In this document: piece by piece, positions 1-7,206 of the stretch
Position numbering within the stretch: position 1 is the first letter of the stretch
Layout: each line of letters starts with the position of its first letter
Assembly (NCBI GenBank): GCA_028696915.1
Contig: JAQVGB010000004.1
Span: 1 to 26,568 of the forward strand
Origin: Candidatus Dojkabacteria bacterium
Lineage (GTDB): Bacteria > Patescibacteriota > Dojkabacteria > SC72 > JAFGCJ01
Length of the DNA: 26,568 nucleotides
Direction of reading: 5' to 3'
Notes under the pieces: model-generated
What the model was told of the DNA's origin: nothing
The model's input: only the letters and a program-made list of their open reading frames with translations
Databases searched by the model: none
Translations under genes and position numbers: made by a program

Positions 1-66
1 GAACTATCTTTAGCAAGTACTCACGTAACCAGGAAATATTGTCTAGCTTCTTCCTCTCAACATTAA

Positions 67-249
67 TTGCCTTCATGCCTGGATATTTTCCAGGCCATGC
101 GATGGCTTCGTTTTCATCCAAGAGCGAAAAAGCTTGGTTTCAACCAGTCATACATCTCCAAAATTGAGACTGGACAGGTGGACATCTCCGTCATACTACT
201 AAAACAGTTGGCAAAGTGCTATAAGAAGGATGTGGGGTGGTTTCTGTAA
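67..249 (+). pseudogene. Xre-type helix-turn-helix remnant
   Basis: The last ~38 residues of this reading frame look like the second half of a cro/C1-type (Xre) helix-turn-helix domain: the stretch GFNQSYISKIETGQ matches the recognition helix, followed by a conserved leucine-rich helix (ISVILLKQLAKCY). The residues before it, which should form the first helices (normally LRxxRGLSQ-like), are unrelated, and an in-frame stop lies just upstream at 64-66, so the front of the domain is missing or out of frame. No ribosome binding site is visible and the only start is a TTG. I read it as a decayed regulator. It could instead be the tail of a gene damaged by a sequencing error. Confidence 0.45.
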
Positions 250-384
250 TATTCTGGCTTTCCATTTATGAATGTAGTCTCAGTTGACATTGGTATCTAG
301 CATTCCCGAAAAGTGGGAAACACAGTACAGGAGTATTTCGGTATTAGTCGTTGATACAAGCGGTAGAGGGATCGGACAATTTTG
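250..384. other. AT-rich spacer, nothing recognised
   Basis: This 135-base gap between the HTH remnant and the end of the next minus-strand gene holds no coding frame, RNA gene or clear terminator that I can recognise. Confidence 0.4.
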
Positions 385-1089
385 CTAGATTAATAAGCCT
401 ACTACCATAGAGTCCCGATCTCTCCCTGTCATTGGAATACTGCCAATCAAAAGACGACCTTCTCTCTCCCTCGAATTTACTAATGCCTCAATTCGTTCTT
501 TTTGAATATCTCGTTCTCCTTCTTGAAGCAATGCTTCTATTTCCTGCCAAAATCGAGGAACTGTTCTTCCAGCTCTTTCAATTAGGCGGGGAATGATATG
601 TTGGTTTTCCCATGTTTTTTTAATAATGTCTCTTTTTACCGCTTCAATTGTTGTGGGATCAAAGCCGGGTAGGTAAAAAACAAAGACCATGTTGTCTTCA
701 GGATAATCATCGCTAGCTAGTTCCAGCGCTCTCTGAAAAATAAAAGTGGGATCGGATGAATGAGAGGCCATAAGTGCCATAATAAGCAACCTGTCTGTTG
801 GACTGGGTCTTGTGAGGATTGGGGATATTGGCGATCGAGTAATAATTAGATCAGAAGGTACTTTTCCATCACGTAGAAGGTCATCTACAATTTCCAGTCT
901 CTCTCGTAATTCGTCACCATTGATGATCATAAGATTCCTTTCCCACTCACATGTTGTAGTAGCCGCAATATCTGCAAAATATCCAACTCGTGCAGCCATT
1001 ACTTCCGCTAAATAGTTGGGTGCCATTTCGCCAGTAATATCTATAACTGGTATCGATGTATTTATGGGATCGGTATCTCTTCCTGGCAT
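385..1089 (-). CDS. Unrecognised soluble protein, 234 aa
   Basis: I do not recognise this protein. It is acidic, has no membrane segment or signal peptide, and ends with a helical, charged region rich in Glu and Arg (WQEIEALLQEGERDIQKERI). The frame is open further upstream, but the ATG at 1089 is the better start: it is preceded by a Shine-Dalgarno-like AGGAAA at the right distance and by a good promoter (1126-1154), whereas the extra upstream residues look non-coding. Neighbours give no functional hint: a broken regulator on one side and an FMN reductase on the other. The local sequence is AT-richer than the rest of the window, which may mean it was acquired. Confidence 0.6.
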   Translation of the reverse strand: MPGRDTDPINTSIPVIDITGEMAPNYLAEVMAARVGYFADIAATTTCEWERNLMIINGDELRERLEIVDDLLRDGKVPSDLIITRSPISPILTRPSPTDRLLIMALMASHSSDPTFIFQRALELASDDYPEDNMVFVFYLPGFDPTTIEAVKRDIIKKTWENQHIIPRLIERAGRTVPRFWQEIEALLQEGERDIQKERIEALVNSREREGRLLIGSIPMTGRDRDSMVVGLLI

Positions 1090-1125
1090 CGTATTTCCTA
1101 GTAGAAAAATTGTATTTAAGGATGA

Positions 1126-1154
1126 ATTATACAATGTATGAAATGAACAGTAAA
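1126..1154 (-). promoter_or_regulatory. Sigma70-like promoter of the 234-aa gene
   Basis: On the minus strand a TTTACT (-35, 1149-1154) is separated by exactly 17 bases from a perfect TATAAT (-10, 1126-1131). The predicted leader of about 30 bases carries an AGGAAA ribosome binding site before the ATG at 1089. This is the most canonical promoter in the window. Confidence 0.6.
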
Positions 1155-1254
1155 TACTATGGGATTGCGAAAAGACGTGTTGCGGACAATTTCTGGGAAG
1201 TGCCGTGATAGTATACGTAGAGAATCCTTTTTTATACTGTCCCATTTGTCCCAT

Positions 1255-1414
1255 TTCTTACCTACCACTATAACGATCGTAAGGGTCTAGACCGGTATGC
1301 GCAAGTGTCCCAAGAGCAAAGCGATTGGTTAACACTCGTGGACCCCGCAAAGCGAAGCGTCGCGGTGGTCCCGCAACCAGGCCCGCCAACCGGTAGTGGG
1401 GGCTCCACATCTCG
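1255..1414. other. GC-rich structured intergenic region
   Basis: This spacer lies between two minus-strand genes and is markedly more GC-rich than its left flank. It contains a strong hairpin at 1340-1371 (GGACCCCGC pairing with GCGGTGGTCC, one bulged base), repeated GCAAAGCGA words (about 1315 and 1347) and several CCCGC words. No T-run follows, so it is not a standard rho-independent terminator. A minus-strand frame stays open across it, but its composition (Arg, Gly, Pro, Leu) looks like a by-product of GC-rich DNA. Confidence 0.4.
1340..1371. repeat. Strong imperfect hairpin
   Basis: Nine paired bases with a single bulge (GGACCCCGC at 1340-1348, GCGGTGGTCC at 1362-1371) around a 13-base loop. 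On the minus strand it sits about 45-75 bases after the stop of the FMN reductase, so it could mark or protect the 3' end of that mRNA. Confidence 0.5.
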
Positions 1415-1984
1415 CTACCATCCGCACTTCCTGATCCATTCCTCGAACTCCTGCATGAACTCACGGATATCTTCCTGTGTTTTCAAATCGGTCAGTACTC
1501 CCTCTTCATCGACTTTTTCCTCGGAATTCTCGACCATGACCTCGGGATAGTTCATGGGGAACATATTCAGAAAAACAAGCACCTGCCGTAAATGATATTG
1601 TGCTCGCGCGCCGCCGAGCTTGCTGATAGAAGCGCTCATGATCGCGGCTGGCTTTTCCTCCCATGCGTTCTGTCCAAAAGGTCGCGATGCCCAGTCGATC
1701 GCGTTTTTCAAAAATCCGGGAACGGAATAGTTGTATTCCGGGGTGACAAAGAGGATACCATCTGCATTTTTTATCGAGGACTTTAGCCGCTCGATGACCT
1801 CCGGAGGATCGTATTCATGGTCCTGGTCAAAAAGCGGAATAGCCGAAAGCTCATCAAATGTATCGATGACCATTCCTTCGGGGGCGAGGTTGACTGCGGC
1901 ACGAATAAGTGCTTTGTTGGTTGACTTTTCACGGAGACTTCCGCCGATTCCAAGCACACGGACCGCTCCATTTTCAGAGTTCAT
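1415..1984 (-). CDS. NADPH-dependent FMN reductase family protein
   Basis: A 189-aa flavodoxin-fold protein of the NADPH-dependent FMN reductase / quinone reductase family (ChrR/SsuE/azoreductase-like), expected to bind FMN and reduce flavin or quinone substrates with NAD(P)H in the cytoplasm. Visible signatures are the N-terminal phosphate-binding loop VLGIGGSLREKSTNKALI (residues ~10-27) and the FMN-contacting TPEYNYSVPGFLKNAIDW motif (~80-97), followed by GGARAQYHLRQVL typical of the family. Full length for the family. It is transcribed away from the heliorhodopsin gene. The start ATG at 1984 is preceded by an A-rich stretch but no clear Shine-Dalgarno. The exact substrate cannot be told from sequence. 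Confidence 0.93.
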   Translation of the reverse strand: MNSENGAVRVLGIGGSLREKSTNKALIRAAVNLAPEGMVIDTFDELSAIPLFDQDHEYDPPEVIERLKSSIKNADGILFVTPEYNYSVPGFLKNAIDWASRPFGQNAWEEKPAAIMSASISKLGGARAQYHLRQVLVFLNMFPMNYPEVMVENSEEKVDEEGVLTDLKTQEDIREFMQEFEEWIRKCGW

Positions 1985-2026
1985 TTTTTTTGTCTGAGTT
2001 CAAGCGTGGACCTTCTTTGTAGGCAG

Positions 2027-2032
2027 AGTATA
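2027..2032 (-). promoter_or_regulatory. Possible -10 of the FMN reductase gene
   Basis: On the minus strand a TATACT preceded by TGTA lies about 42 bases before the ATG at 1984. I see no convincing -35, so this is tentative. Confidence 0.3.
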
Positions 2033-2143
2033 TACAATGTTATTGTACGCGGACGGTATGAAGATGGCTTGAAGGAAGAATGAGAAAGGTATTAAAAGCA
2101 CAAAAACAGTGTGTGTGGTAGGATAGTCCTCCAAAATGCATGG

Positions 2144-2172
2144 TGTACAGTAGGCAACGATTGAGATATCAT
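2144..2172 (+). promoter_or_regulatory. Possible promoter of the heliorhodopsin gene
   Basis: TGTACA (2144-2149), a 17-base spacer, then TATCAT (2167-2172). Transcription would begin near 2179, giving a ~27-base leader before the heliorhodopsin ATG at 2207. The same -10 stands exactly 9 bases before another ATG at 2182 that opens an 18-codon frame overlapping the heliorhodopsin start. Confidence 0.4.
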
Positions 2173-2206
2173 GGAATAAGCATGAATAACATGAAGAGCA
2201 AACGTC

Positions 2207-2968
2207 ATGGATTCCTTCCTCAATCTTCGTCTGTTTAACATGCTTATGGGTTTCCTGCACCTCGGACAGGGAATGCTTATGCTCATCGTGAGCAACGATT
2301 TCTCGCTTCCGGTTCTGACGAACTATCTGCAGTTCGACGAAACGAGCATGCGTCTTGCCCCTGTTTCTGAACAATTGACGGACCTTCCACTGGCTCCGCT
2401 CATTGCGCTGTTTCTTGTCCTGTCCTCTATCGCACACTTCACGTTAATACTTCCCGGGGTATATTCCTGGTATAGAGAGCGCTTGAAGAAAGGAATTAAC
2501 TATGCACGATGGTACGAGTATGCAGTGAGCTCTTCGGTTATGATCGTTGTTATTTCGATGCTGGTGGGTGTATATGACCTAAGCCTTCTGATCCTCATGT
2601 TTTTCCTGAACATGATGATGATCTTCTGGGGGCTCATGATGGAGCGACACAACCAGCTAACCCGGCGGACAGACTGGCTTCCGTTCGTGATCGGATGTGT
2701 AGCAGGTGCTATCGTGTGGGTAGTTATCGCGCTTCATTTACTCGGTTCGGGAAGCGGCGAAAACGGAGTCCCGGCATTCGTGTATTGGATCTTTCTATCA
2801 CTGTTTGTTTTTTTCAATAGCTTTGCAGTGAATATGTTCCTGCAGTATAAGAAGGTCGGTGCATGGAGGGACTATGTGTTCGGTGAAAAGGTGTATATAC
2901 TGCTCAGTCTTCTTGCAAAATCGGCGCTTGCGTGGCAGGTATTTGCAGGAACGCTTCGTCCGGTATAG
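2207..2968 (+). CDS. Heliorhodopsin
   Basis: A 253-aa seven-helix retinal protein of the heliorhodopsin family (type-1-like rhodopsins with inverted topology, N-terminus inside). Hallmarks: helix 7 SLLAKSALAWQVFAGTL with the retinal Schiff-base lysine K238; helix 3 ARWYEYAVSSSVM with the counterion glutamate E104; the histidines H18 and H77 at the retinal pocket; and the family-typical SNDFSLPV near helix 1 and SLFVFFNSFAVN plus LQYKKVGAWRDYVFGE between helices 6 and 7. By comparison with the studied protein 48C12, these correspond to K241, E107 and H80. The family's role is unresolved (signalling, photoprotection, enzyme regulation); pumping is not expected. It is followed 21 bases later by mscL. 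No retinal biosynthesis gene is in the window, so retinal would come from elsewhere. Confidence 0.96.
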   Translation: MDSFLNLRLFNMLMGFLHLGQGMLMLIVSNDFSLPVLTNYLQFDETSMRLAPVSEQLTDLPLAPLIALFLVLSSIAHFTLILPGVYSWYRERLKKGINYARWYEYAVSSSVMIVVISMLVGVYDLSLLILMFFLNMMMIFWGLMMERHNQLTRRTDWLPFVIGCVAGAIVWVVIALHLLGSGSGENGVPAFVYWIFLSLFVFFNSFAVNMFLQYKKVGAWRDYVFGEKVYILLSLLAKSALAWQVFAGTLRPV

Positions 2969-2989
2969 TATCGGGAATGATAATTTCTA

Positions 2990-3313
2990 ATGAAAGATGT
3001 CGTGGTGCAAGATTTCCTTTCATTTATCCGTGAACGGGGTGTTATCGGGTTAGCGGTGGCATTCGTTCTCGGTAGGTCCGTGTCGGATGTTGTGAGTGCT
3101 ATTGTTGAGGACATTGTAAACCCACTACTGGGGCTGATCCTCGGCCGGGCAGAGGGGCTCGCGGAGATGTCATTTGAAATCGCCGATGCAGAGATCAAGT
3201 ATGGTCACCTGCTGAGCGTTCTCATAGATTTCCTGGTCATTGCCCTCATTGTTTATGTTGTCGTGCACAAGCTGGGACTGGAGAAGCTTGATAAGAAAAA
3301 GGAAACGAAGTAA
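2990..3313 (+). CDS. mscL: Large-conductance mechanosensitive channel MscL
   Basis: A 107-aa MscL-family protein, expected to form a homopentameric pore that opens under membrane tension and releases solutes on osmotic downshift. Seen: the N-terminal amphipathic segment FLSFIRERG, the pore-lining TM1 VIGLAVAFVLGRSVSDVVSA (~18-37), the conserved DIVNPLLG after TM1, a short periplasmic loop, and TM2 LLSVLIDFLVIALIVYVVV (~74-92), then a Lys-rich tail. It is shorter than the E. coli protein (136 aa) because the loop and C-terminal helix are reduced. It follows heliorhodopsin closely on the same strand, so the two are probably co-transcribed; no strong Shine-Dalgarno is visible. Confidence 0.9.
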   Translation: MKDVVVQDFLSFIRERGVIGLAVAFVLGRSVSDVVSAIVEDIVNPLLGLILGRAEGLAEMSFEIADAEIKYGHLLSVLIDFLVIALIVYVVVHKLGLEKLDKKKETK

Positions 3314-3366
3314 ATTCGTTTACACAGTGTGATCCGCTTGCTCCGCTAACATTTGCTCGCTTCATC

Positions 3367-5124
3367 GTGTCAGTCTTTCAAAGACTAAAAAAACAGGCGG
3401 CAGTTGATTTTGTGGTGATCCTTGCGATTGTTCTCGCTGGAGTCGGCTTTATTTGGTATTCGGGGCAGAATTTGCCGGGATGGGATATCAAGGGAACTGA
3501 GGAGCTGATGGAGAACGAGGAGCGTGAGCTTGCGAGCAATGTCTATGTGAGGAACAGGGGGGCACTGACGCTTCGTGATTCCGAACTGATCATCGATGGA
3601 GAGTATGACCGTCAGTACGGTTTGTATCTTGGGGGAGATGCTCGGCTGACGCTCGACGGATCGACTGTTTCGGGAGATGAGTACCGCTTCACGTTTTCGT
3701 CTACTGCGGAAGATGGCACAAGTCCCGAGATTTCAATCACGGATTCGGAAATTTCCCGGCACGTTGGTATGTTCCTGTACAACCGGACACATCTGACGGC
3801 CCAGGACTCGCAACTTGGAGCTGTCCATGTCCGGGATGATGTTCGCGTGAATGTTTCCCGGTCGGATTTTCTGCCCGTGCTGTATCCGAGGGAAAGAGAA
3901 GTATTGTCGGGACTAATTCCGGGGGAATCCGTGACGCGTGAGATCGGGTCCGAGTCCGGCTGGGAGCTTTCGATGACGGAGTGCAGTGTTGATGCGTATA
4001 CGTTTAGTCTCTTCAGGGATTATGAGTTGGAAATTGCTGACTCGTCGGGAGTTCGTTTTTCGTTTTATTCTCCCGGAGACCTTGGGGTAGAACGTGAGAT
4101 TGAGATTCCGTATGCGGGAAGCGGGGTGGCTTCATCGGGACAGATGATGGAAGAGGAGTTGGGATTTGATTTGAAATGGAACAACACCGTTGTTGATTCC
4201 GTGAGCATGACGACGACGGGAACGGATAGTGTCCGGGTATCGGGAGGGACGGTCGGGGCGGTTCAGGCAATAGACGATTCGCGGCTGGAAGTAGCGGGTT
4301 CGGCTCTTTTGTGTACCGAGTGTATTGTTTCGGGAACGGCACAACTGGTCCTTGATGGGATAACGGTCCCGGTAACCGAAGGTGGGGCAGACGAGACGCG
4401 GTATCTGTTTATCCATGATTTCTCAGAGGCTCAGATCAAGAATTCGGATATCAGGGACCTGCACGTCGTTTTATTTGGAAGTTCGAAACTTGTCATTACC
4501 GGAAGCCAGGTGAACGAAGATCAGATAGAGAACCTGGGTAACGGGACGGTCAGCATCGATGGGGAAGAACGTGCTACACTCAATGAAGGATCTAACGTGA
4601 AGTCGGTTCCCGCAGTGAAATCAATCCTTATGGTGGTCGCTCCGTCCGGATATCGGGAGGAGGAGCTGGAGGTCCCGCTGAAAGCATTTGAGAATGCGGG
4701 ATACCAGGTGAAGATTGCATCCCGTGGTGTTGAATCGGCGACTGGTAGTGCCGATGGCCGGGTCCGCGTCGACGTGGAGCTTGCTGATGCGTTGGCAGAG
4801 GACTATACCGCCGTCGTGTTTGTGGGCGGGGGTGGAGCGGAGGTGCTTTTTAACGATGCCGATGCGCTTCGTCTGGCAAGGGATGCGGTTGAAAAAGGAA
4901 AAGTAATCGCGGCGATCTGCATTGCTCCATCAATTCTAGCCAATGCCGATGTTCTTGAGGGGAAACGGGCGACCTCTTTTTCTTCAGAGCGGGAGAACCT
5001 GATCAGTCACGGGGCACAGTTTGTCAGTGAGGACGTTGTCTCTGACGGGAGAATTGTGACGGCACATGGTCCGTCTGCGGCACAGGTGTTCTCCGAGGAG
5101 GTTTTGAAGCTACTGAATGGATAG
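3367..5124 (+). CDS. Membrane-anchored beta-helix / DJ-1-PfpI fusion
   Basis: A 585-aa protein with three parts. Residues ~13-32 are one membrane segment (VDFVVILAIVLAGVGFIWY). Residues ~50-400 are short repeated strands with Ser/Thr/Asp turns (for example GALTLRDSELIIDG, ARLTLDGSTV, PEISITDSEI), which looks like a right-handed beta-helix outside the membrane. Residues ~415-585 are a DJ-1/PfpI domain: SILMVVAPSGYREEE, the nucleophile elbow AAICIAPSILA with Cys518, then GKRATSF and VTAHGPSA. DJ-1/PfpI members are chaperones, deglycase-like or protease-like enzymes; here the domain would face outside. Cys518 is followed by Ile, not the His of PfpI proteases. The start is a GTG without a Shine-Dalgarno, chosen because it just precedes the membrane segment. 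It is 53 bases after mscL and may be in the same operon. Confidence 0.82.
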   Translation: MSVFQRLKKQAAVDFVVILAIVLAGVGFIWYSGQNLPGWDIKGTEELMENEERELASNVYVRNRGALTLRDSELIIDGEYDRQYGLYLGGDARLTLDGSTVSGDEYRFTFSSTAEDGTSPEISITDSEISRHVGMFLYNRTHLTAQDSQLGAVHVRDDVRVNVSRSDFLPVLYPREREVLSGLIPGESVTREIGSESGWELSMTECSVDAYTFSLFRDYELEIADSSGVRFSFYSPGDLGVEREIEIPYAGSGVASSGQMMEEELGFDLKWNNTVVDSVSMTTTGTDSVRVSGGTVGAVQAIDDSRLEVAGSALLCTECIVSGTAQLVLDGITVPVTEGGADETRYLFIHDFSEAQIKNSDIRDLHVVLFGSSKLVITGSQVNEDQIENLGNGTVSIDGEERATLNEGSNVKSVPAVKSILMVVAPSGYREEELEVPLKAFENAGYQVKIASRGVESATGSADGRVRVDVELADALAEDYTAVVFVGGGGAEVLFNDADALRLARDAVEKGKVIAAICIAPSILANADVLEGKRATSFSSERENLISHGAQFVSEDVVSDGRIVTAHGPSAAQVFSEEVLKLLNG

Positions 5125-5139
5125 TTGATATCCCGACTG

Positions 5140-6234
5140 CTACTTTTCGATTTCCCAACGGAACGATTTGATGCCGATTATGACGAGCACGATTAGCCAT
5201 ATCAGCAACCCGAGTGATGCATACTGGATGGCCTGACTTTCGACTCCTGCACCGCGAACCATGACATTTCTCAATGCCTCAGATAGATACGTCAGTGGAA
5301 AATACTCAGAGATCCTGAACAGCCAGTCCGGAAGCACACTACGGTCGAAATAGACGCCGCTTGTGAACATGAACACCATCTGGAACGGCATGACGATTGC
5401 TTGCGCCGATTCCTGTGTTTTCGAGAATCCCGAGAATAAAATCCCCATGGCGAGGAATGTGAGGCTCCCGAGGATCGATATCCCTGCAACCAAAAGGAGG
5501 TTTCCAACGATGGTGATACCGAACACAAAGTACGATACGAGGATGAGAATTGCGACCTGAGCGATCGAAATGACGGTGCGCGAGATGATCGCGGAAATCA
5601 AGTATATGCCTTTTGGAAGCGGTGTAGCAAAAATCCTTCTCAGAACACCCTTTTCCCTGTTGACGACGATTGTACCGATCGCTCCGAACAGTGCCCCCTG
5701 CATCAAGGAAAGTCCTATGACACCGGGCACTACGAAGTCTATGTAGCGCAGATTGTTTGTGTTGACGATCTCCGTGTTGACGTTGAACGGGAGGGTTATG
5801 TGTTTCATTTGAAGGGAAATATCGGCTAGGATCTTCTCGGTGATGAGCGTGAAAATTTCACCGACCTGCTGGTTTTCCTTGCTGATGTAGCTGTTGACGA
5901 CCACGGTATTTGTTTCCGCGTCCTCAGTGAATTCAAGGACAGAAACCCGCTCGTCGTTTTCCAGTGCTGACAGCTCGTCATCGAGCGATCCCGTACTGAA
6001 CTTGTATGCGTCGTTTTCTTCGAACACCTGTTGGACCTGCTGTGCGAACAGTGACGTGTTGTCGTCGTATACAAGGCCGATGGTACTGTTTCCAAGGCTC
6101 GCAAAATCGAGCAGGCCGAAGATTCCTATGATGACAAAGGGAAAGGCGAGCGACCAGAACAGCGCGCTTTTGTCACGAATGAACATTTTGATGTTTGCAA
6201 TGGTCAATTGTCCCAGCAACTTCAGGTTTTTCAT
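5140..6234 (-). CDS. ABC-2 type transporter permease
   Basis: A 364-aa permease of the ABC-2 family (YhgE/drug-exporter type). It has TM1 at ~20-40 (SALFWSLAFPFVIIGIFGLL), an extracytoplasmic domain (~45-165) and a group of five hydrophobic segments from ~168 to 358, ending in a short basic tail. The sequence VPGVIGLSLMQGALFGAIG and FATPLPKGIYLISAII are typical of exporters of antibiotics, lipids or polysaccharides. Its start overlaps the stop of the upstream ATPase gene by 4 bases, so the two are translationally coupled and form one transporter. The substrate cannot be inferred. Confidence 0.93.
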   Translation of the reverse strand: MKNLKLLGQLTIANIKMFIRDKSALFWSLAFPFVIIGIFGLLDFASLGNSTIGLVYDDNTSLFAQQVQQVFEENDAYKFSTGSLDDELSALENDERVSVLEFTEDAETNTVVVNSYISKENQQVGEIFTLITEKILADISLQMKHITLPFNVNTEIVNTNNLRYIDFVVPGVIGLSLMQGALFGAIGTIVVNREKGVLRRIFATPLPKGIYLISAIISRTVISIAQVAILILVSYFVFGITIVGNLLLVAGISILGSLTFLAMGILFSGFSKTQESAQAIVMPFQMVFMFTSGVYFDRSVLPDWLFRISEYFPLTYLSEALRNVMVRGAGVESQAIQYASLGLLIWLIVLVIIGIKSFRWEIEK

Positions 6235-6995
6235 TCCCTCAACTCCTTTCCGGTCAAGTTCAAAAAGACATCGTCAAGCGAGGCTTCCATCCTTCTTTTC
6301 TTCGGTTTGAAGCCCGTTTTCAAAAGTTTGTCTATGAGGTGTGACGGTGTGTCCAGGGCAACGATTTCTCCCTCGTCCATGATCGCGACCCGATCGCACA
6401 GTTCTTCCGCTTCCTCCATGTAGTGAGTGGTCAAAACAATGGTGATGCCCTCTTCGTCATGAATGGTGCGGATCAGTTCCCAGAGGTTGCGGCGTGCCTG
6501 TGGATCGAGGCCGGTCGTCGGCTCGTCGAGAAAGAGCACCTTCGGATTGTTCACCAGTGAAGAAGCAATCGAGAGGCGCTGTTTCTGTCCTCCGGACAGC
6601 TGGTTCACGTGCGAGCGTTCTTTCCCTTCGAGATGAACAAGGGAAATGAGCCGGCCGGTGTCCACGTCCCGGTTGTAAAAGCCGCCAAAAAGATCAAGAA
6701 TTTCGACAATGGTGAGATTATCGAAATATGAAGAGGTCTGGAGCTGGATCCCAATGATCCGTTTCACCTTTTCGGGATTTCGTGCGACGTTAATCCCGTC
6801 GATGAGTGCGGTGCCGTCGTCGATCCGGCGAAGTCCCTCTATCATTTCCAGCGTGCTGGTCTTGCCTGCACCGTTGGGCCCGAGCATTCCAAATATTTCG
6901 TGTTCCCTGACCTCAAACGAGATCCCGTTCACGGCGGTGAACCCGTTGTAGATCTTTTTCAAATTGTTAACGGATATGATTGATTTCTCAGACAT
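6231..6995 (-). CDS. ABC-2 exporter ATP-binding protein
   Basis: A 254-aa ATPase powering the neighbouring permease (DrrA/CcmA-like family). Walker A GPNGAGKT (39-46), Q-loop around residue 84-86, signature LSGGQKQR (133-140), Walker B VLFLDEPT (153-160) and the H-loop TTHYMEEAEE are all present, so it should hydrolyse ATP. The frame is open back to 7103, but the ATG at 6995 gives the normal N-terminus (MSEKSIISVNNLKKIY) and has a TATCAT exactly 9 bases upstream, so I chose it; the extra 36 residues look non-coding. Confidence 0.94.
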   Translation of the reverse strand: MSEKSIISVNNLKKIYNGFTAVNGISFEVREHEIFGMLGPNGAGKTSTLEMIEGLRRIDDGTALIDGINVARNPEKVKRIIGIQLQTSSYFDNLTIVEILDLFGGFYNRDVDTGRLISLVHLEGKERSHVNQLSGGQKQRLSIASSLVNNPKVLFLDEPTTGLDPQARRNLWELIRTIHDEEGITIVLTTHYMEEAEELCDRVAIMDEGEIVALDTPSHLIDKLLKTGFKPKKRRMEASLDDVFLNLTGKELRE

Positions 6996-7004
6996 GACCC
7001 GGAC

Positions 7005-7033
7005 ATGATACAGAAGGTGGTTGCAATCTGCAA
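7005..7033 (-). promoter_or_regulatory. Promoter of the ABC exporter operon, near-leaderless
   Basis: On the minus strand TTGCAG (7028-7033), a 17-base spacer, then TATCAT (7005-7010), ending exactly 9 bases before the ATG at 6995. Transcription would start 2-3 bases before the start codon. No Shine-Dalgarno is present, consistent with leaderless initiation. Confidence 0.45.
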
Positions 7034-7169
7034 GCACCGATAGAAGTATGTACGGTACCCCGAATAGTTGGGCGTTTCCGTAAAAAATTCGCAAGGAATC
7101 CATTGATTTTGTGTAATGTACCTATGTAAACAGTCCCGGACATGTTATTCTAAATCACCGGTTATCTGG

Positions 7170-7175
7170 TACAAT
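7170..7175 (+). promoter_or_regulatory. Extended -10 of the thioredoxin gene
   Basis: TACAAT preceded by TGG (extended -10). The leader of about 25 bases ends with GGTGAT (7196-7201), complementary to the 16S rRNA 3' end, 5 bases before the ATG at 7207. Confidence 0.45.
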
Positions 7176-7206
7176 ACCCCTAAGTAAATTTTCTTGGTGA
7201 TGAGCA

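Noticed and set aside
1340..1371. tRNA or terminator at the strong hairpin
   Set aside because: No cloverleaf, no TPsiC arm and no CCA end; no T-run, so it is not a canonical terminator.
1258..1464. 68-residue minus-strand frame in the GC-rich spacer
   Set aside because: Composition follows the GC-rich repeats and part of it overlaps the FMN reductase; no start signal.
2000..2437. 145-residue minus-strand frame opposite the heliorhodopsin start
   Set aside because: It lies opposite the confident heliorhodopsin gene and its composition (His, Lys, Gln, Tyr runs) fits no family.
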